From Modestobacter altitudinis (GTDB lineage Bacteria; Actinomycetota; Actinomycetes; Mycobacteriales; Geodermatophilaceae), in the NCBI RefSeq assembly GCF_005930475.1, contig NZ_SJEW01000013.1, positions 1 through 64,000 on the forward strand: a DNA stretch of 64,000 nt. The letters are read 5' to 3'. How positions within the stretch are numbered: the stretch's first letter is position 1; each line of letters opens with the position of its first letter. Positions 24,806 to 33,593 of the stretch are shown one piece after another. Both the position numbers and the translations under genes were made by a program. Below the pieces are notes generated by a model. It ran no database searches. It saw only the letters and a list, made by a program, of their open reading frames with translations, and was not told the DNA's origin.

Positions 24806-27408
24806 TCCTTGCGGCCGGCGTCGACCAGGCGCATCACCACGACGCCCTCGTCGTCGGAGGCCTCCAGGTCGACCTCGACGTCGAAACCCCAGTCGTGGTC
24901 GCCGGCCGGGTCGTCCAGGATCTGCCGCACCCGCCACAGCCCCGGCTCGCCCTTGTCGACGATGAGCAGCGCCGGGCCGCGGGCGTCGCCGCCGGTGTTG
25001 AGCTCACCGTGCTCGGCGAAGTAGGCCTGCACGACCTCGCCCCAGCGGTCGGCGTCCCACCCCGAGCCCTGGTCGAGCTGGCCGAGGTCGTACCAGCGGC
25101 GCAGCGCGATGAGCTCCACCCGGCGGAACAGCGCGTTGCGCACCATCGCGGTGAACGCCCGCTCGTTGCCGGTGAGCGGCCGCGGCCGGGCCGGGACGGC
25201 GACCGGGGCGTCCAGCGGCTGGTCGGGGCTGGTCAGCTGCTCCCACTCGTCCAGCAGCGAGGAGTCGACCTGGCGCACCAGCTCGCCGAGCCACTCGACG
25301 AGGTCGGTGACCTCCTCGGTGCGGGCGTCGGCCGGCACCCCGGAACGCAGCGCCTTGAACGCGTCGGACAGGTAGCGCAGCACTGCGCCCTCGGAGCGGG
25401 TCAGCTGGTAGGTGTTCACCAGCTCCCGGAAGGTCATCGCCTGCTCCCACATGTCCCGCACCACGGACTTCGGGGACAGCTGGGCGTCGGCGGCCCACGG
25501 GTTGCCCGAGACGTAGACCTCGAAAGCGTGCTGGAGCAGCTCGTCCAGCGGCTTCGGGTACGTGATCTCCTCGAGCAGCTCCATCCGCTCGTCGTACTCG
25601 ATGCCCTCGGCCTTCATCTGCGCCACGGCCGCGCCCTTGGCCTTGTTCAGCTGCGCGGCCAGGATCTGCCGCGGGTCGTCCAGGGTGGCCTCGATGACCG
25701 AGACGACGTCGAGTGCGTAGGTGTCGCTCTCGGCGTCGAGCAGGCCGATCGCAGCCAGCGCGAAGGTGGACAGCGGCTGGTTGAGCTGGAAGTCCGGCGG
25801 CAGGTCGACGGTCAGCCGGTAGCGCCGGCCGTCGGCCTCGGGCTGGTCGAGGCGGACGACGATCCCGGCGGTGATCAGCGACCGGGCGATGCCGATCGCC
25901 TCGCGGATGTGCCGCAGCTGGCGCTTGCGGGGCTCGTGGTTGTCGGTGAGCAGGTGCCGCAGCGCGGCCACCGGGTCACCGGGCCGGGCCAGCACGTTGA
26001 GGATCATCCCGGTGGAGACCCGGAAGTGGCTGCTCAGCGGCTCGGGCTCGGCGGCGATCAGCCGCTGCTGGGTGGCCTCGCTCCACGGCACCATGCCCTC
26101 GGGCGCCTTGCGGCGGACCAGCTTGCGGCGCTTCTTCGGGTCGTCGGCGACCTTCGCGAACTGCTTGAGGTTCTCCACCTCGTGCTCGGGTGCCTGCACG
26201 ACGACCGTGCCGGCGGTGTCGTAGCCCGCGCGCCCGGCCCGCCCGGCGATCTGGTGGAACTCGCGGGCGTTGAGCAGCCGGGTGCGGGTGCCGTCGTACT
26301 TGCTCAGCGCGGAGAACACGACGGTGCGGATCGGCACGTTGATGCCGACCCCGAGGGTGTCGGTGCCGCAGATGACCTTGAGCAGCCCGGCCTGGGCCAG
26401 CTGCTCGACCAGCCGCCGGTACTTGGGCAGCATCCCGGCGTGGTGCACGCCGATGCCGTGGCGGACCAGCCGGGACAGCGTCGTCCCGAAGGCGGAGGAG
26501 AACCGGAAGCCGCCGATCTGGTCGGCGATCGCCTGCTTCTCCTCCTTGGTGGAGACGTTCACGCTCATCAGCGCCTGCGCCCGCTCCAGCGCCGAGGCCT
26601 GGGTGAAGTGGACGACGTAGACCGGCGCCTGCCTGGTGGACAGCAGCTCGTCGATCGTCTCGTGCATCGGCGTGGTCGCGTAGTAGTGGTGCAGCGGCAC
26701 CGGGCGCTCGGCGTGCGCCACCAGCGCGGTGGGCCGCCCGGTGCGCCGGGTGAGGTCCTCGCGCAGCGTGGCGACGTCGCCGAGCGTCGCCGACATGAGC
26801 AGGAACTGGGCCTTGGGCAGCTCGATGAGCGGCACCTGCCACGCCCAGCCGCGGTCGGGGTCGCCGTAGAAGTGGAACTCGTCCATGACCACCAGGCCGA
26901 TGTCGGCGTCCGGCCCCTCGCGCAGCGCGATGTTGGCCAGCACCTCGGCGGTGCAGGCGATGATCGGCGCGTCGGCGTTGACGCTGGCGTCGCCGGTCAG
27001 CATCCCGACGTTCGCCGCGCCGAAGACCCCGCAGAGGGCGAAGAACTTCTCGCTGACCAGCGCCTTGATCGGCGCGGTGTAGAAGCTGACCCGGTCGGCG
27101 GCCAGAGCGGCGTACTGCGCGCCGGTGGCGACCAGCGACTTGCCCGAGCCGGTCGGGGTGGCGAGCACGACGTTGGCCCCGCTGACCAGCTCGATCAGCG
27201 CCTCCTCCTGCGCCGGGTACAGCGGGGTGCCGGCGTCGTCGGCCCACTCGGCGAACCGGGCGAAGACCGCGTCCGGGTCGTCGCCGAGGGCGAAGAGCTC
27301 CGACAGGTCGTCGGGGTCGGCGATCAGCGCCGAGGCGTCCGGCGAGGGCAGTGCGGTGGCGGGGGAGTCGGCCGGGGTCGTGTCGGTGCCGGCGGGGGAG
27401 AGCGTCAT
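24802..27408 (-). CDS. DEAD/DEAH-box RNA helicase with DUF3516 C-terminal domain
   Basis: An 868-residue Ski2/Mtr4-like superfamily 2 helicase. Walker A ATPTGSGKS is near residue 85, motif II is MDEFH, motif III LMSATLGD, then the helicase C-terminal domain with GTDTLGVGINVPIRTVVF and motif VI HQIAGRAGRAGYD. Residues beyond about 440 are the DUF3516 helical region typical of actinobacterial homologues. Likely acts in RNA turnover or surveillance. ATG 27408 is preferred, giving a 55-residue acidic leader before the helicase fold; the open frame continues far upstream without coding character. Confidence 0.9.
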   Translation of the reverse strand: MTLSPAGTDTTPADSPATALPSPDASALIADPDDLSELFALGDDPDAVFARFAEWADDAGTPLYPAQEEALIELVSGANVVLATPTGSGKSLVATGAQYAALAADRVSFYTAPIKALVSEKFFALCGVFGAANVGMLTGDASVNADAPIIACTAEVLANIALREGPDADIGLVVMDEFHFYGDPDRGWAWQVPLIELPKAQFLLMSATLGDVATLREDLTRRTGRPTALVAHAERPVPLHHYYATTPMHETIDELLSTRQAPVYVVHFTQASALERAQALMSVNVSTKEEKQAIADQIGGFRFSSAFGTTLSRLVRHGIGVHHAGMLPKYRRLVEQLAQAGLLKVICGTDTLGVGINVPIRTVVFSALSKYDGTRTRLLNAREFHQIAGRAGRAGYDTAGTVVVQAPEHEVENLKQFAKVADDPKKRRKLVRRKAPEGMVPWSEATQQRLIAAEPEPLSSHFRVSTGMILNVLARPGDPVAALRHLLTDNHEPRKRQLRHIREAIGIARSLITAGIVVRLDQPEADGRRYRLTVDLPPDFQLNQPLSTFALAAIGLLDAESDTYALDVVSVIEATLDDPRQILAAQLNKAKGAAVAQMKAEGIEYDERMELLEEITYPKPLDELLQHAFEVYVSGNPWAADAQLSPKSVVRDMWEQAMTFRELVNTYQLTRSEGAVLRYLSDAFKALRSGVPADARTEEVTDLVEWLGELVRQVDSSLLDEWEQLTSPDQPLDAPVAVPARPRPLTGNERAFTAMVRNALFRRVELIALRRWYDLGQLDQGSGWDADRWGEVVQAYFAEHGELNTGGDARGPALLIVDKGEPGLWRVRQILDDPAGDHDWGFDVEVDLEASDDEGVVVMRLVDAGRKD

Positions 27409-27507
27409 CGTGGGCACCAGGGTGCCCGATGAGCCGCCGCTCCCGGCGGAGACTCCTCCGAGGGACACGCGGTCTCGATGCGGTGACGATCCGTCCGAGG
27501 ATGCGTA

Positions 27508-27519
27508 AGGTGGCCACCT
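27508..27519. promoter_or_regulatory. palindrome in helicase/microprotein divergent region
   Basis: AGGTGGCCACCT, a perfect 12-bp palindrome, sits in the 156-bp gap between the divergent helicase and microprotein starts. It may be a regulator site; there is no other support. Confidence 0.3.
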
Positions 27520-27564
27520 CCTGGACACAAGGTAAACAGCAGGTGAACGAGAGGTGGAGGAGTG

Positions 27565-27714
27565 ATGAGCGTGCAGGACTGCCCGCAGTGCCGCTGGGTG
27601 CCCGTGGTCGACGAGGCGGGGCACCGCCGGCTCGAGATGCGCTGGGTCCGGCCCGGCACCGTGACGGCCCTCGCCGGCCGCAGCCGCACGACCGCCGGTA
27701 CCCGCGCGGCCTGA
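27565..27714 (+). CDS. 49-residue CxxC microprotein
   Basis: ATG 27565, right after the strong site GGAGGAG (27557-27563), opens a 49-codon gene encoding SVQDCPQCRWVPVVDEAGHRRLEMRWV followed by a basic tail. CPQC plus a nearby His suggests a small zinc-binding protein. It is divergent from the DUF3516 helicase and is followed by a 21-bp perfect terminator hairpin, both arguing that it is a real transcription unit. No function can be assigned. Confidence 0.6.
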   Translation: MSVQDCPQCRWVPVVDEAGHRRLEMRWVRPGTVTALAGRSRTTAGTRAA

Positions 27715-27730
27715 ACAGCTGACGACCCCG

Positions 27731-27789
27731 GCGACCCGGGAGGTGTCGAGGCGTGCAGCGTGGCGCTCCCTCGACACCTCCCGGGTCGC
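27731..27789. terminator. long perfect hairpin terminator
   Basis: Two 21-bp arms, 27731-27751 (beginning GCGACCCGGGAGGTGTCG) and 27769-27789, are perfect reverse complements with a 17-base loop. It lies 17 bp after the stop of the microprotein gene. There is no U-tract, normal for high-GC actinobacteria. A partial third copy of GGGAGGTGTC follows near 27820. Confidence 0.75.
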
Positions 27790-27943
27790 TGGCTGTCCGG
27801 GCCCGGACGGCACCGGAACGGGAGGTGTCCCGCCGGGCGGACCGGGTAGGCGGAGGAGGACGCGGCACCGGGCCGGTGCGTCCGACGCAGCGGCCGCGTG
27901 AGCAGAGCGCGGGAGTGCCGCGGCCCGACATGCAGGAGGAACC

Positions 27944-28801
27944 GTGTCTTCACCGCGCCCCGAGTCCCAGCCCGAGCAGCAGCAGACCCCGCCCGGCACG
28001 CTGGGTGAGCTGACCCCCAAGGCCGACCACGGCGAGGAGAGCTACCGCGGCTCCGGCAAGCTCACCGGCAAGCGGGCCGTGATCACCGGCGGCGACAGCG
28101 GCATCGGCCGCGCAGTGGCCATCGCCTTTGCCCGCGAGGGCGCCGACGTCCTGATCTCCTACCTGAACGAGCACGAGGACGCCGAGGACACCGCGAAGTA
28201 CGTGGAGGAGGCCGGGCGCAAGTGCGTGCTGGTCGCCGGCGATCTCTCCGACCGCGCACACGCGCACTCGATCATCCCCAAGGCGCTCGAGGAGCTCGGC
28301 GGGATCGACATCCTGGTCAACAACGCCGCGTTCCAGATGACCCACCAGACGCTGGACGAGATCAGCGACGACGAGTGGGACCACACCCTCGCCACGAACC
28401 TGACCGCGATGTTCATCCTCTGCAAGGACGCCGTCCCGCACATGCAGCCGGGCGCGTCGATCATCAACACCTCGTCGGTCAACTCCGACATGCCCAAGCC
28501 CACGCTCGCGCCCTACGCCACCACCAAGGCCGGGATCGCCAACTTCACCGCGAGCCTCGCGCAGATGTACGGCGACAAGGGCATCCGCGCCAACAGCGTG
28601 GCCCCGGGGCCGGTGTGGACGCCGCTGATCCCCTCGACCATGCCGCCCGAGGAGGTGGCGAGCTTCGGGAAGCAGGTGCCCCTGGGCCGCGCCGGGCAGC
28701 CGGCCGAGCTGGCCCCGCTGTACGTGCTGCTGGCCGGCGATGAGGGCAGCTACATGTCCGGGGCCCGCGTTGCGGTGACCGGCGGGAACCCGATCCTCTG
28801 A
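27944..28801 (+). CDS. SDR-family oxidoreductase (YghA-like)
   Basis: A 285-residue short-chain dehydrogenase with an N-terminal extension (about 40 residues, Pro/Gln-rich) like YghA/general stress glucose dehydrogenases. NAD(P) motif TGGDSGIGRA follows, then NNAA, the catalytic Ser in INTSSVNS and YATTK (Tyr-x3-Lys). Start GTG 27944 has AGGAGGA upstream. The stop overlaps the ATG of the next gene by one base. Reduced-aldehyde or stress-related function is a family inference. Confidence 0.9.
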   Translation: MSSPRPESQPEQQQTPPGTLGELTPKADHGEESYRGSGKLTGKRAVITGGDSGIGRAVAIAFAREGADVLISYLNEHEDAEDTAKYVEEAGRKCVLVAGDLSDRAHAHSIIPKALEELGGIDILVNNAAFQMTHQTLDEISDDEWDHTLATNLTAMFILCKDAVPHMQPGASIINTSSVNSDMPKPTLAPYATTKAGIANFTASLAQMYGDKGIRANSVAPGPVWTPLIPSTMPPEEVASFGKQVPLGRAGQPAELAPLYVLLAGDEGSYMSGARVAVTGGNPIL

Positions 28802-29286
28802 TGGTCTTCGTCTGGGGCTGGGGCGGCGGCGGACCACGACGGCGGCGCGGCTGGGGTCGCCCCCGCGGCTACGGGCCGGGGTACGGGCCGCCTGGCTACG
28901 GCGGCTACGGGCCCGGGTACGGCTACCGGCGCAACAACGACTCGTGCCTGCGGAACCTGTTCTTCCTCAACACCGGCTGCTGTCTGGCCCAAGCGCTCGG
29001 TTGCGGCATGGACCTGCTGCTGGTCGCGCCGTCGACGGTCCGCAAGGTCCGGGCGGAGAGCCCGGGCGGGCAGCTCGCTGACCGGCTGATCGCGGCCGTG
29101 CGGCTCTACCAGCGGGAGATCAGTCCCCGTCGTCGTCCGTGCTGCCACTACAGCCCCACCTGCTCGGCGTACGCGATCGAGGCGCTGGAGCGGCACGGAG
29201 CGCTGAGGGGCAGCTGGCTGACGGTGCGCCGGCTGGTGCGCTGCCGGCCCGGCGGGGCGCACGGACCGGACCCGGTCCCGGCCTGA
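28801..29286 (+). CDS. yidD: YidD membrane protein insertion factor with Gly/Tyr-rich N-terminus
   Basis: The last 75 residues are a clear YidD domain: LIAAVRLYQREISPRRRPCCHYSPTCSAYAIEALERHGALRGSW. Ordinary YidD is 70-90 residues, whereas this gene encodes 161: residues 1-45 form a Gly/Arg/Tyr-rich stretch (GYGPGYGPPGYGGYGPGYGY) followed by a Cys-containing segment (FFLNTGCCLAQALGCGMDLLL). YidD normally lies between rnpA and yidC; this copy stands apart and is coupled to an SDR by stop-start overlap. It may be a second YidD with a different role. Confidence 0.8.
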   Translation: MVFVWGWGGGGPRRRRGWGRPRGYGPGYGPPGYGGYGPGYGYRRNNDSCLRNLFFLNTGCCLAQALGCGMDLLLVAPSTVRKVRAESPGGQLADRLIAAVRLYQREISPRRRPCCHYSPTCSAYAIEALERHGALRGSWLTVRRLVRCRPGGAHGPDPVPA

Positions 29287-29293
29287 GGCCCGG

Positions 29294-30187
29294 CTACCGG
29301 ACGGCGTCCGCGATCGCGCGGACGTCGTCCGGTAGCACCCGGCAGCACCCGCCGACCAGCCGGGCGCCGGCGGCCAGCCACCCCGTGACGTCGCCCACCC
29401 CCGGCCGCCCGGTCCAGCGGCGCGCGGCGGCGTCCCATCGCTCGCCGCTGTTGGGGTAGGCCACCCCCGGCTTCCCGCTGGCGGACGCGGCGACCGCCAC
29501 GGCGGCGGGGACCCCCGCCGGGTCGGTGCAGTTCACCCCGACGGCGATCACCGCGTCGACGTCGCGGGCCAGCGCGGCGACGTCGGCCAGCCGCTCGCCC
29601 CGCCGGGTGCGCAGGACCCCGTCGTCGTCGACGACGACGGTCAGCGACAGCCACGTCGGGACGTCGAGGTCGATGAGCTCGGCGAGCAACGCCTCTACCT
29701 CGGCGGCGGCGGGCAGCGTCTCGCAGGCCAGCACGTCGACGCCGGCCTCGGCCAGCACGTGCAGCCGGGGGCGGTGGAAGGCCCTCAGCTCGGCGACGGT
29801 CAGGTCGGCGACGTACGCGCCGCTGTACTCCGACCCGTCGGCGAGGAACGCCCCGTACGGCCCGACCGAGCCGGCCACCCAGCCCTCCGGGGCGCCGTCC
29901 CGAGCCAGCTGCACCGAGCGGGTCAGCAGCCGGCGGGCCTCGCCGGCGTCGATGCCGGCAGCGGCGAACCCCGGGAAGGTGGCCTGGTAGCTCGCGGTCG
30001 TCGCGACCTGGGCGCCGGCCGCGGCGAAGGCGGCGTGCGCGGCGACGACGGCGGACGGGTCGTCGCGGAGCAGCCGCGCCGACCACAGCGCCGAGGTGAC
30101 GTCGTGCCCGCGGGACTCCAGCTCGGTGGACAACCCGCCGTCCAGGACGACGGGTCCGGCGGCGAGCGCTCCGGCGAGGGTGACCAT
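29294..30187 (-). CDS. mmuM: homocysteine S-methyltransferase
   Basis: A 297-residue TIM-barrel enzyme that methylates homocysteine to methionine, usually from S-methylmethionine. VVLDGGLSTELESRG starts the barrel; the zinc ligands are C220 (GVNC) and C281/C282 (GGCC). Start ATG 30187 fits the usual length (about 300). It is preceded by a small membrane protein gene on the same strand with a 14-bp gap. Confidence 0.9.
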   Translation of the reverse strand: MVTLAGALAAGPVVLDGGLSTELESRGHDVTSALWSARLLRDDPSAVVAAHAAFAAAGAQVATTASYQATFPGFAAAGIDAGEARRLLTRSVQLARDGAPEGWVAGSVGPYGAFLADGSEYSGAYVADLTVAELRAFHRPRLHVLAEAGVDVLACETLPAAAEVEALLAELIDLDVPTWLSLTVVVDDDGVLRTRRGERLADVAALARDVDAVIAVGVNCTDPAGVPAAVAVAASASGKPGVAYPNSGERWDAAARRWTGRPGVGDVTGWLAAGARLVGGCCRVLPDDVRAIADAVR

Positions 30188-30201
30188 CTCCCGATGGTCC
30201 C

Positions 30202-30963
30202 TCAGCGGCGCTGCGGGCCCCGCCGGTCGGCGGCGACGAAGGCCACGGCCAGCAGGAGCGGGGCGACCGCGGCCAGGGCGGTCATCCCGAGGACGTCGGC
30301 GAGCCCGGCGGTCGAGCGCGCGGACGAGGAGAGCAGCGCCCACCCCAGGCTGCCCAGCGGCACGGTGACCAGGCCGGTGCCCAGGGCTGCGCGCACCCGT
30401 GCCGCGCGGCCGGCGCCGGCAGCCAGGACGCCGGCGAGCACCGCGGGCACCAGCGGCACGGCGCAGCGCACCACGAGGTCGGCCGGTCGGTCGCCGGTAC
30501 CGGCGTAGGACGCCAGTGACAGCGCCGCGGCGACCGACACCAGCGCCGCGCCGGACACGAGCGCCCACCAGAGGTGGGCCGCGCCGCCGGAGGTGAGGGT
30601 CTCTGCCGGTCGCACCCACCGGCCGGCGGCCCAGACGCACGCGGCGGCGGCCAGCAGCAGGAAGGTCAGCAGCGACTGCGGGACGTCGGCCACGCCGCTC
30701 ACGCCCCGGGAGGGGAGCTGCCACGGCTGGCGGACGAGGAGCGCGAGGACCACGGTCAGCGCCGCGCCGACCAGCAGCGGACCGGCCACCCGGGGCGCGC
30801 GCTCGCGGGCGGCGCGGTCGTCCAGGGCCTCGGCGCGGCGGAGCAGGTCGGCCAGCACCGCACCGTCGTGCGGGGTCTCCTCCGGGAGGTGGTCGACGCG
30901 GTTGCCCGTCACCAGGTGGAGTTGGCCGGGAGCGTCCTGCGTCACCGGCTGAGCGTCACACAC
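30202..30963 (-). CDS. multi-pass membrane protein of unknown function
   Basis: Up to 253 residues: a hydrophilic N-terminus (about 60 residues, HLPEETPHDGAVLADLLRRAEALDDRAARERAP) followed by six probable transmembrane helices. No family recognised. Downstream in-frame GTGs (30945, 30906) are alternative starts and no ribosome binding site decides between them. Located directly upstream of mmuM on the same strand. Confidence 0.65.
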   Translation of the reverse strand: MCDAQPVTQDAPGQLHLVTGNRVDHLPEETPHDGAVLADLLRRAEALDDRAARERAPRVAGPLLVGAALTVVLALLVRQPWQLPSRGVSGVADVPQSLLTFLLLAAAACVWAAGRWVRPAETLTSGGAAHLWWALVSGAALVSVAAALSLASYAGTGDRPADLVVRCAVPLVPAVLAGVLAAGAGRAARVRAALGTGLVTVPLGSLGWALLSSSARSTAGLADVLGMTALAAVAPLLLAVAFVAADRRGPQRR

Positions 30964-31094
30964 GGTGATGCTGTCGGCGACGTGAGGACGCCCCGTTCAC
31001 CTGACCGGGCGACCGCACCTCCGCCGGTCGGGGCACCGCCCAGCGGCCGACGCCGGGCGGTGACGAGGAGGCCCCGTTCAGGATCGGTCCTCGC

Positions 31095-31100
31095 TAGGTT
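31095..31100 (+). promoter_or_regulatory. probable -10 element
   Basis: TAGGTT fits the actinobacterial TANNNT -10 pattern, 33 bp before the VOC start. The same gap carries two copies of GCCCCGTTCA (30990-30999 and 31071-31080), 81 bp apart, which may be a regulator's direct repeat. No -35 is convincing. Confidence 0.35.
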
Positions 31101-31133
31101 GGCCGTCCCGCACCCGACCTCCGGAGGACGGAC

Positions 31134-31547
31134 GTGACCTCTCGACTCAACCCCTACCTGAGCTTCTCCGACACCGCCCGGCAGGCGATGGAGTTCTACC
31201 GCGGCGTGTTCGGCGGTGAGCTCTCGCTGAGCACCTTCGGCGAGGCCGGCGGCGCCGACGGTCCGGACGCCGACAAGATCATGCACGCGCAGCTCGAGAC
31301 GCCGGCCGGATACACGCTGATGGCCTCCGACACCCCCGCGGGCATGGACCGCAGCGTGGGCACCAACGTGTCGATCAGCCTCAGCGGTGACGACGGTGAC
31401 GAGCTGCGCGGCTGCTTCGCGGGTCTGTCCGAGGGCGGCGCCATCACGATGCCGCTGGAGAAGCAGGTGTGGGGCGACGAGTTCGGCATGTGCGTCGACC
31501 CGTTCGGCATCGCCTGGATGGTCAACATCTCCCAGCCGGCTGGCTGA
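31134..31547 (+). CDS. VOC protein (PhnB-like)
   Basis: A 137-residue glyoxalase-fold protein: LNPYLSFSDTARQAMEFYRGVFGGELSLSTFGE, then VWGDEFGMCVDPFGIAWMVNI. This is the PhnB/DUF899-free subgroup with no known enzyme activity. GTG 31134 follows GGAGGA. Confidence 0.9.
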   Translation: MTSRLNPYLSFSDTARQAMEFYRGVFGGELSLSTFGEAGGADGPDADKIMHAQLETPAGYTLMASDTPAGMDRSVGTNVSISLSGDDGDELRGCFAGLSEGGAITMPLEKQVWGDEFGMCVDPFGIAWMVNISQPAG

Positions 31548-31564
31548 CCGCCGGTCCTGGACCG

Positions 31565-32059
31565 TCAGTCGCCCGGTACCGCGAAGGCGTCCAGCCGGGC
31601 GGTCCGGGGCGCCAGCGCGGCGAACGGCCGGTCGAGGTCCAGCACCGCGACCGCGCCGGTGGGGAACCCGGCGGCGACGTCCCGGCGCGCCGCCGGGTCG
31701 CCGGTGCCGTCGTCCAGGACGGCGGCGAGCTCCGGGATCGACGGGTTGTGGCCGACGACGGCGAGCACCGAGACGTCCGCCGGGACGTCTCGGATCGCCT
31801 CGAGCAGCGCCGCGACGGTGTTGTCGTGGACCCGCTCGTCGACGACGGGCGGCCGCCCGTCGCCGGCGCGCTCCCACGTCTCCAGCGTCCGTCGGGCGGG
31901 GGAGACCAGGACCCGGGCGGGGACGATGCCACCGTCGGCGAGCCAGGTGCCGATCGCCGTGGCCCGCTGCAGCCCGTGCGCGGTCAGCGGCCGGTCGGCG
32001 TCCACCGGCGCAGCGCCGGCCTGGGCGTGGCGGACGAGCACGAGTCGGTGCGGCTGCAC
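31565..32059 (-). CDS. SixA-like histidine phosphatase
   Basis: A 164-residue single-domain histidine phosphatase: LVLVRHAQAG (RHG-type motif as RHA), LVSPARRTLETW and VVGHNPSIPELA with the second catalytic His. It resembles SixA, which dephosphorylates phospho-histidine on phosphotransfer proteins. Start GTG 32059 is the first before the fold. Convergent with the VOC gene upstream and divergent from arfB. Confidence 0.85.
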   Translation of the reverse strand: MQPHRLVLVRHAQAGAAPVDADRPLTAHGLQRATAIGTWLADGGIVPARVLVSPARRTLETWERAGDGRPPVVDERVHDNTVAALLEAIRDVPADVSVLAVVGHNPSIPELAAVLDDGTGDPAARRDVAAGFPTGAVAVLDLDRPFAALAPRTARLDAFAVPGD

Positions 32060-32129
32060 CTGCCGAGTCTGGCACCGCCGGATCGGTGTCGTCCTCCGCT
32101 GCGCTCGCCGATCGGCGAGACTGGTCGGC

Positions 32130-32567
32130 ATGCCCGGGGACGACGCCTTCGCCGACCTGCCGGTGAGCGACCGCCTCGTCGTCCCGGCCGGCGCGCTGAC
32201 GTGGCGGTTCTCCCGTTCCTCGGGACCCGGCGGGCAGGGCGTCAACACCGCCGACTCGCGGGTGGAGCTGTCGGTGTCGCCGCTGGAGCTGGTCGGGCTC
32301 ACCGACGTGCAGCGCCGGCGGCTGGCGGAGCGGCTCGGTCCGCGGCTGGTCGACGGTGTGCTGACCATCGCCGCGAGCGAGCACCGTCAGCAGCTCCGCA
32401 ACCGGGAGGCGGCCCGCGCCCGGATGGCTGCCGTCCTGCGCGCGGCGGTCGCGGCCCCGCCGGCGGCCCGGCGGAAGACCAAGCCGTCCCGCGGGTCGCA
32501 GGAGCGGCGCATCAAGGCCAAGAAGGAGCGCGGCGAGACCAAGCGCCTGCGCCGCAGCTGGGACTGA
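32130..32567 (+). CDS. arfB: ArfB-type peptidyl-tRNA hydrolase (ribosome rescue)
   Basis: A 145-residue protein with the release factor catalytic loop GPGGQGVNTADSRVEL (GGQ at residues 34-36) and a Lys/Arg-rich C-terminal tail (KTKPSRGSQERRIKAKKERGETKRLRR) that in ArfB enters the empty mRNA channel of a stalled ribosome. It releases the nascent chain from ribosomes stalled on non-stop mRNA. Domain order and length are typical. Confidence 0.92.
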   Translation: MPGDDAFADLPVSDRLVVPAGALTWRFSRSSGPGGQGVNTADSRVELSVSPLELVGLTDVQRRRLAERLGPRLVDGVLTIAASEHRQQLRNREAARARMAAVLRAAVAAPPAARRKTKPSRGSQERRIKAKKERGETKRLRRSWD

Positions 32568-32575
32568 GGCCGGTC

Positions 32576-33049
32576 GTGCCGCTGGCCACTCCGGCCTGCT
32601 GGGCCGGTGCGCCGGCCGACGTCCGTGCCGTGGCGCGCGGCGCGGTGCTCGTGCTCGTGTACGGGACGGCGGTGCACCTCGTCCAGCTGGTCGGCTCCGG
32701 GTTCGACCCGTACCCGGACCTGCCCGGGTGGCTGCGCGCCTACTTCGTGAGCCTGACCGTGCTCGACCCGCTCGCCGCCGTCCTGCTGGCCCGCCGGCGG
32801 CGCTCCGGGGTCGCCCTGACCGTGGCGGTGCTGGCCACCGACGCCCTCGCGAACGGCTGGGCCAACTACGCCCTGGACCCGGCGGCCGGGGTCACCGCCG
32901 GTCGGGTCGGCCAGGCGGTGATCAGCGTGCTGGCCCTCGTCGCCGTGCTCACGAGCCGCCGGCTGTGGCGGTACGCCCGCGGCGGTCCGGAGTCGGGCCG
33001 GCGCGACGCCGGCGTTGCTGCCGTCTCACGACCGCGGCCCGAGGTGTAG
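32576..33049 (+). CDS. four-helix membrane protein
   Basis: 157 residues from GTG 32576, nine bases after the arfB stop. Four hydrophobic stretches are visible (VARGAVLVLVYGTAVHLVQLV, YFVSLTVLDPLAAVLLA, VALTVAVLATDALANGW, VGQAVISVLALVAVL), with a basic tail. Unknown function; probably co-transcribed with arfB. Confidence 0.65.
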   Translation: MPLATPACWAGAPADVRAVARGAVLVLVYGTAVHLVQLVGSGFDPYPDLPGWLRAYFVSLTVLDPLAAVLLARRRRSGVALTVAVLATDALANGWANYALDPAAGVTAGRVGQAVISVLALVAVLTSRRLWRYARGGPESGRRDAGVAAVSRPRPEV

Positions 33050-33058
33050 GACGAGCGG

Positions 33059-33436
33059 GTGCGCATCGACCGGATCGACCACCTGGTGCTGACCGTCGCC
33101 GACCTCGACGCGACCGTCGCCTTCTACACGCAGGTGCTGGGCCTGACCGCGGAGACCTTCGGCGAGGGCCGGACGGCGCTGCGCATCGGCCGCCAGAAGA
33201 TCAACCTGCACGTGCGCGGAGCCGAGTTCGAACCCAGGGCCGCCCACCCCGGCACCGGCAGCGGCGACTTCTGCCTGGTCACCGAGACCCCACTGGAGGA
33301 GGTGCAGCAGCACCTGGCCGCCGTCGGCGTGCCGGTCGAGGTCGGGCCGGTGACCAAGGAGGGCGCCCTCGGGCCGATGCGCAGCGTCTACGTCCGCGAC
33401 CCCGACCAGAACCTCGTGGAGATCTCGGTCTACTGA
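33059..33436 (+). CDS. VOC family protein (virulence/biphenyl-dioxygenase-like)
   Basis: A 125-residue single-domain VOC protein: RIDRIDHLVLTVADLDATVAFYTQVLGL, ending SVYVRDPDQNLVEISVY. H9, the central residue and the terminal Glu (VEIS) would form the metal triad typical of this subgroup. Substrate unknown. GTG 33059 begins ten bases after the membrane protein gene. Confidence 0.88.
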   Translation: MRIDRIDHLVLTVADLDATVAFYTQVLGLTAETFGEGRTALRIGRQKINLHVRGAEFEPRAAHPGTGSGDFCLVTETPLEEVQQHLAAVGVPVEVGPVTKEGALGPMRSVYVRDPDQNLVEISVY

Positions 33437-33437
33437 G

Positions 33438-33472
33438 CCGGCGCTGCGCCGCCCACGGTCGGTCAGCGCCGG
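33438..33472. terminator. hairpin terminator
   Basis: CCGGCGCTG (33438-33446) pairs with CAGCGCCGG (33464-33472) directly after the VOC stop codon; the 17-base loop is long and no U-tract follows. Confidence 0.5.
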
Positions 33473-33593
33473 TGCGCGACCCTCGTGCCTGGCCGAGCCG
33501 GACCGCCGGCAACAGCCTCGGCCGTCCTCGTGCCCTGGACCTGCAGCTCGGCCGGCCGTACGGTCCGCCGCATGACGGTGGGGCGATCCTGAC

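Noticed and set aside
24802-28020. Helicase start extended to 28020
   Set aside because: The extra 200 residues are low-complexity and antisense to the microprotein, a terminator hairpin and the SDR start.
33210-33240. tRNA T-loop-like GTTCGAACCC
   Set aside because: It lies within the VOC coding sequence and no acceptor or anticodon stem can be formed around it.
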